Shown here: positions 60,219 through 64,000 of the stretch, piece by piece
How positions within the stretch are numbered: position 1 is the stretch's first letter
Layout: every line of letters starts with the position of its first letter
Assembly: GCA_016790225.1 (NCBI GenBank)
Contig: JAEUOZ010000027.1
Location: 62,001-126,000 of the forward strand
Direction: 5' to 3'
DNA length: 64,000 nucleotides
Source: Rubrivivax sp.
GTDB lineage: Bacteria > Pseudomonadota > Gammaproteobacteria > Burkholderiales > Burkholderiaceae
Notes under the pieces: generated by a model
What the model was told of the DNA's origin: nothing
Database searches by the model: none
Seen by the model: the letters and a program-made list of their open reading frames with translations, nothing else
Made by a program: the position numbers and the translations under genes

Positions 60219-63200
60219 TCAGGCCTCCTGGACCACATCGCCGGGCTTCAGCTCCAGGCCCAACAGCTTGGCGAACTCCTTGGCCGCGAAACCGGTGTCG
60301 AAGTGGGCGCCGTCGCTGATGTTCACGACCACCGGCGCCTGGTCTTCGGCCAGCAGCTGGCGCAGGCTGTTGATCACGCCCTCGATGACGCTGGCAGTGA
60401 CCTCGCGCTCCTGGAAGCGCACGGTCACGGTCTTCTCGCCTTCGCCAATCTCGATGCGCACGCCTTTGAACAGCGTGCCGGGTTGGTCGCGGAAACGGTT
60501 GATGACACCGAACACGCGGTCGGTGGTGTCCAGGCCGATGCGCTTGGGCTGCAGCTTGACGGGCTTGGTGTCGTTGATCTGGACGGTCTTGTCGCCGCTG
60601 GCCGGGATCTGGAAGTCGGCCGTCTTGTTGGCCTCGCCGGCGCGGGCGTAGACGAGCAATCGGGCGGCGGCGGCGCCGACCTCGAACGGCCCCTCGTAGG
60701 GCAAGCCGTCGCGCGGGTTGGAGCCGTCCAGTGTGTACGTCAGCGTGGCCTTGGGCGTGCACGCCAGCGTGACGCGGCGCTTGTCGGCGGCGGGTTCGAC
60801 CTGGTGGCGGATCTTCAGCTCGGCGGTCCAGCGAACGGGCGTGCCGGTTTCGTAGTGGCCGGTGGTGTCGCGGGCCAGGAAGTACAGCGTGCCTTCCGTC
60901 GTGGTGAAGCCGTCGAGATCCTCGATGGACTGCCCGTTGACCAGCCCCTCGGGGCGGGTGGCGTAGACCACCACCGGGCTTTCGCCCGCGTGGCGCGGCG
61001 TGAGGCTCAGGATGGTGGCGCCGGTGTCCGGCTGGCTGCCGACGACGGAGACGTTGACCGTGGTCTTGTCCTTCGGGAATGGGCCCTTCTCGATGTACCC
61101 GTCTTCACCCAGGCGCCAGCGGCCTTGCTTCAGGGCCTCGGCCTTCAGCGTGTCCATGCCACCCGAGCCAGGCATCCAGGGCCAGTCGGGGTTGCTCTTG
61201 GCGCGCGCGACCACGTCCTTCCACGGCGTGCGGCGGTTGTCCTTGCCCGAGGGCCACAGAACCTCTTCCGCCATGGCGAAGTACTCGCCGAAGCTGTCGG
61301 TCAGGTTGGCGGCGAGCTTGTAGTTGGCGCGCGGGCTGGACAGCAGCGTTTCGATCTGCGCCTCGGCAGACTGCTCGCCCTTGCCGAGCTTGAGGCCGTT
61401 GTCGATGGTGACGTTGGCCAGGAAGTGCCGGCCGTCGATGGGATCGGTGCTCGGGAAGTAGACCCGGTTGTAGGCGGCGGAGAGCGCCTTGGCGAAGCGG
61501 TCTTCCGCTTCTTCGAGCCGGTCACGCGCTTCCTCGAACAAGGTGTCGCCCGCCTTCAGGCGCTTGTGGATCTGCTCGATGGCGTAGAGCTCGCGCAGAC
61601 GGTCCTCCACGGCGTCGGCCAGGTGGCTGTCCTGCCCCGTCAGCACCAGCAGGTTGTTCTTCTCCTGCTGGTAGTCGAAGAAGTTCTGCAGCTCGCTGGG
61701 CGGCACCTTGCCGTCCGGCTTGATGACGATGAGGGTGCGCGGGCCGCTCAGGCGGATCTCGTCGAGGCGAGGCAGCACCTGCACGTCCTGGTAGGCCTGG
61801 CGCCTGTCCGGCTGCAGGATGCCGGTGAGCCGGTTGATCAGCGCTTGGTCGATCTTGGGCTGCGGCACCTCCTTGGCGTTGCGCTCGATCTGGCGCGAGA
61901 GGTTCTCGGTCTCCTTGACGAAGAGGCGCTGGTCCTCGCGGTGCAGGTACCAGGCTTGCTCGCGCAGCCGCTGCAGGGCCTGCAGGAACTCGTCGGGCTT
62001 GCGGCCGGGTGCAGCGAGGAACTCGATGACCTCGCTCTCTGACAGACCGATGCGCCCGCCCACCGCGCGCGACAGCGACGACGCCAGCAGCAGCGTCATC
62101 ACCTGGCGGGATGCATCGGTATCGAGCTCGGCGTCGATGGTCTCGGCGATGGCGTTGCCTTTGTCGGCGATGTCGCGGGTGACAGCCGGCAGCAGCTTGG
62201 GGGCGATGCGCTCGATCTCGTCGCGCACCTGGTCATCGTTCAGGGCCAGGTGCTGTGTGCCGATGAGGTGGACGTCATCGTCCTCACGCAGCGCCACGCT
62301 CTTGAGCAGCCGCGCCGTGAACTGCATCAGGCCGCGGGTCTGCCGGAAGCCCTCGTTCTCTTTGAACAGGGCCACGAGGTGCTTGAACGACGGATGGAAG
62401 GGGTAGGTCTCCCGTACCTGCTCGGCGATCTGCTCGATGCTGGCTGCGACGATGTAGCCGGCGTCCTCAGCCTTCTTGACCTGCTGCGCGTATTCCTCCG
62501 CCACGTCGGCGATGACGCGCTCATCGGGCATCTTGTCGATGAGGCGGGTCTTCAGGATCTCGTAGATCTCGTTGCCGGCCAGCTGGACCGGCGTGATCGT
62601 CATCGCCTGGCGGCGGGTTTCCTGTTGCAGGTTCGAGATCGCGTCGGCAAGCGCCTTGGTTTGCGCTTGGTAGCTGCCAGAGAGGTTGGCGACGACGATG
62701 CAGCAGTTGGGCAGTTCCAGCGCCGCGCTCATCAGCGTGGCCAGCGAGAACACCACCATGTTGGCCAGCGTTCCCTGGCCGAAGACCTGGGTGCTAGCGT
62801 TGTCCAGGTAGGGCGGGAGTTCGTCGAGGAGGATGAGGGTCGGCTTGTCGCCGATGATCTCTTTCCACTTGGCCTGGTCGACGGACTTCGGGCCGTTGGC
62901 CCAGTAGGGCTTGATCGCTTCGGGCTCGCCCAGCTGCGTTGCGATGTCGCCCCAGACGTAGTTGTCGGGGGTGTTGCGGCCATTGAAGGCGGCGATGCGC
63001 GCCTGGCCAAAGTCGATGCGGTCCTTCAGGTCGGCAGGCAGCACCTCCTGCCGCAGGTGCGGGTGGCGCGCCAGCAGGCCCAGCGCAATCATCATGTGCG
63101 TCTTGCCGCCGCCCATCGCCTGGGTCAGCTCGAAGACCGCCTGATCCGACTTGCCGGAGAGGCGCAGCAGGCCTTCGCGGAACAGCTGCGCCATGCCATG

Positions 63201-63341
63201 GGTGACGAAGTTGCGCGAGAAGAACTCACGCCCGTCGCCAGCGTCGTGAATGAGGTCGGCCAGGTTCTCGATGCCCTGGCTCATCCGGTAGTCGTGGATG
63301 GCCGCGTTGAAGCGGCAGGCCTGCTTGACGGTCTTGATCAC
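60219..63341 (-). CDS. DUF499 ATPase (defence operon)
   Basis: The 1,040-residue ATPase begins with a GTG-initiated IKTVKQACRFNAAIHDYRM segment, the DUF499 start. Walker A is QAMGGGKTH near residue 75-82 and Walker B PTLILLDELPPYL near 165. The C-terminal part contains ATLTYTLDGSNPRDG followed by LPYEGPFEVG, a chitobiase/FN3-associated-like fold, and a final small domain. DUF499 proteins are large ATPases related to BrxC/PglY of BREX systems. The GTG overlaps the stop of the small Arc-like gene (GTGA), so translation is coupled; longer upstream frames are non-coding. It is the second gene of the operon. Confidence 0.9.
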   Translation of the reverse strand: MIKTVKQACRFNAAIHDYRMSQGIENLADLIHDAGDGREFFSRNFVTHGMAQLFREGLLRLSGKSDQAVFELTQAMGGGKTHMMIALGLLARHPHLRQEVLPADLKDRIDFGQARIAAFNGRNTPDNYVWGDIATQLGEPEAIKPYWANGPKSVDQAKWKEIIGDKPTLILLDELPPYLDNASTQVFGQGTLANMVVFSLATLMSAALELPNCCIVVANLSGSYQAQTKALADAISNLQQETRRQAMTITPVQLAGNEIYEILKTRLIDKMPDERVIADVAEEYAQQVKKAEDAGYIVAASIEQIAEQVRETYPFHPSFKHLVALFKENEGFRQTRGLMQFTARLLKSVALREDDDVHLIGTQHLALNDDQVRDEIERIAPKLLPAVTRDIADKGNAIAETIDAELDTDASRQVMTLLLASSLSRAVGGRIGLSESEVIEFLAAPGRKPDEFLQALQRLREQAWYLHREDQRLFVKETENLSRQIERNAKEVPQPKIDQALINRLTGILQPDRRQAYQDVQVLPRLDEIRLSGPRTLIVIKPDGKVPPSELQNFFDYQQEKNNLLVLTGQDSHLADAVEDRLRELYAIEQIHKRLKAGDTLFEEARDRLEEAEDRFAKALSAAYNRVYFPSTDPIDGRHFLANVTIDNGLKLGKGEQSAEAQIETLLSSPRANYKLAANLTDSFGEYFAMAEEVLWPSGKDNRRTPWKDVVARAKSNPDWPWMPGSGGMDTLKAEALKQGRWRLGEDGYIEKGPFPKDKTTVNVSVVGSQPDTGATILSLTPRHAGESPVVVYATRPEGLVNGQSIEDLDGFTTTEGTLYFLARDTTGHYETGTPVRWTAELKIRHQVEPAADKRRVTLACTPKATLTYTLDGSNPRDGLPYEGPFEVGAAAARLLVYARAGEANKTADFQIPASGDKTVQINDTKPVKLQPKRIGLDTTDRVFGVINRFRDQPGTLFKGVRIEIGEGEKTVTVRFQEREVTASVIEGVINSLRQLLAEDQAPVVVNISDGAHFDTGFAAKEFAKLLGLELKPGDVVQEA

Positions 63342-63538
63342 GAAGTGGCTCCCTTGGCCGCGCGCTTGTTGTTGCTGGTGTCGCCTGCGGCGATGCCCTT
63401 GACCCTGCAGTGCTCGCGGATCAGCACCTCGACCATGTTGGCGATGGAGCGATGCTCCAGCTCGGCGGCGCGCTGCAGCGCCTCTTTGATCTCGGGCTCG
63501 ATGCGCAGCGTGAGAGTGGCAGTCTTGCTGGCGGCCAT
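63338..63538 (-). CDS. Small Arc-like ribbon-helix-helix protein
   Basis: The 66-residue protein (TATLTLRIEPEIKEALQRAA, then HRSIANMVEVLIREHC) has the beta strand, two helices and RSIANM turn of Arc/CopG-type repressors. It is the first gene of the 12-kb defence operon and overlaps the DUF499 start as GTGA. A TACTGCAGTA palindrome covers its promoter, which suggests autoregulation. The alternative is an antitoxin-like role. Confidence 0.75.
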   Translation of the reverse strand: MAASKTATLTLRIEPEIKEALQRAAELEHRSIANMVEVLIREHCRVKGIAAGDTSNNKRAAKGATS

Positions 63539-63565
63539 GGCGTCCTCGTGGTGGTGATGCAAATG

Positions 63566-63575
63566 TACTGCAGTA
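63566..63575 (-). promoter_or_regulatory. Palindrome over the defence-operon promoter
   Basis: TACTGCAGTA is a perfect 10-bp palindrome that overlaps a leftward -10-like TACATT (63567-63562), 24 bases upstream of the Arc-like gene. It is a likely operator for that protein. The matching -35 (GTCAGA near 63590) is weak. Confidence 0.4.
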
Positions 63576-63652
63576 AGCTGTCGCTCTGACGGAGTTCGCC
63601 CGGGCCGCGGGCTTGGATGGAGCTTCCGTCGCACCTGGGGAGGAGTAAGCCA

Positions 63653-64000
63653 ATGCCGCTGTCAAAGCGACAACGTGATGAGCTGGAGGACGCCGCCTTG
63701 AAGGCGTTCGCTGGGAGCCTGAGCACGTTGGCGAACGGCTTCAGGATCCAGACGGGAGCGGGACAGGTTGCCGCGGTCTACTGGAGCGACCTGGCGCCGG
63801 GGAACGAGGTCGAGGTGGCCTTGGCGCCGGCACGATTGACTGACAAGTACGACTTGCCAATGACGCAGGCCTGGGTTGCCACCGTCAAGGCGCGATATCC
63901 GTCGGCCTGCAACGTTCACAAGCATGGGAGCGATTGGCCGATCGTCGGCCTCCAGTACGGTGAAGCGCTAGCGCTCCTGTCTGACTGCCAAAGGCTTCGA
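63653..64000 (+). CDS. Unknown protein, cut by the window end
   Basis: ATG 63653 is preceded by GGGGAGGAG. The frame stays open for 116 codons to the end: MPLSKRQRDELEDAALKAFA, a VAAVYWSDLAPG segment and WPIVGLQYGEALALL. I do not recognise a family. It is divergent from the defence operon and shares its 114-base promoter region, so it may be a further island gene or a companion. Confidence 0.6.
   Translation, partial: MPLSKRQRDELEDAALKAFAGSLSTLANGFRIQTGAGQVAAVYWSDLAPGNEVEVALAPARLTDKYDLPMTQAWVATVKARYPSACNVHKHGSDWPIVGLQYGEALALLSDCQRLR

Larger units (their letters stand above)
47581..64000. mobile_element. Putative genomic island (left part), inserted at the trpG start
   Basis: From the break in trpG to the window end the content changes from housekeeping to accessory genes: a frameshifted gene, a low-GC five-gene operon, a phage-defence-type operon and hypotheticals. 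No integrase, transposase or terminal repeat is visible in this part, so the type of element is unknown and the right end lies beyond the window. Confidence 0.5.

Noticed and set aside
60087..62042. A 651-codon plus-strand frame across the DUF499 gene.
   Set aside because: Antisense shadow rich in Val/Leu/Gly/Arg without any motif, while the minus strand carries Walker motifs.
63342..63665. Longer start for the DUF499 ATPase giving a 1,148-residue protein.
   Set aside because: The extra N-terminus is the wrong frame of the Arc-like gene; the family start aligns with the GTG at 63341.

Overview
This window comes from a high-GC betaproteobacterium. The order Burkholderiales is suggested by the DUF3567 protein, the fur/bamE divergence followed by dapB, the hpf-ptsN-hprK cluster and the MLLMID start of trpG; a Leptothrix/Rubrivivax-like group is my guess, and the species is not identifiable from the sequence alone. 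Positions 1-47563 read as densely packed chromosomal backbone. Positions 47581-64000 read as an accessory island that cuts into trpG just after its first six codons.

Backbone, left to right: a TraB/GumN protein (cut by the left edge) with a fumarylacetoacetate-hydrolase relative; DUF3108 and DUF3567 proteins; a tandem AAA ATPase; a GGTEF-EAL c-di-GMP phosphodiesterase; a stand-alone methionine-synthase N-terminal module; a dienoyl-CoA-isomerase-like crotonase; a lipase-like hydrolase coupled to an M20 peptidase; amgK divergent from lptD-surA-rsmA; a secreted guanyl RNase with its barstar-type inhibitor; malic enzyme maeB divergent from a DctS/DctR-like two-component pair that leads into thiL-pgpA-pncC and a hydroxyacid dehydrogenase; then holA, lptE, leuS, exbD, exbB, dapB and bamE in one long leftward run; fur; hprK-ptsN-hpf; a fecR-ompA-CHASE2 cyclase operon; a large TonB-dependent receptor; a beta-lactamase-fold hydrolase; an AstE/aspartoacylase-like protein; and trpE preceded by a short leader ORF containing Trp-Pro-Trp.

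A recurring feature of the backbone is an apparent leaderless start. Seven genes have a TANNNT-like -10 hexamer ending only 5-9 bases before the start codon, which places the first base of the mRNA at or next to the start codon.

The island has two main modules. Module A (49014-51314) is a visibly less GC-rich, five-gene rightward operon in which every gene overlaps the next: a small ribbon-helix-helix-like protein, a 51-residue ORF, an unknown alpha-helical protein, a dCTP-deaminase-fold protein with a membrane anchor and no catalytic glutamate, and a DUF1643 protein. Module B (51747-63538) is a 12-kb leftward operon: small Arc-like protein, DUF499 ATPase, DUF3780 protein, AlbA_2/RecG-C-type ATP-binding protein, DUF1156 DNA methyltransferase, and a PLD-nuclease/SNF2 helicase. 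Its composition matches helicase-methylase-ATPase phage-defence systems related to DISARM/BREX, with the AlbA_2 protein as an unusual extra member. No integrase, tRNA, rRNA or CRISPR array is visible in the window.
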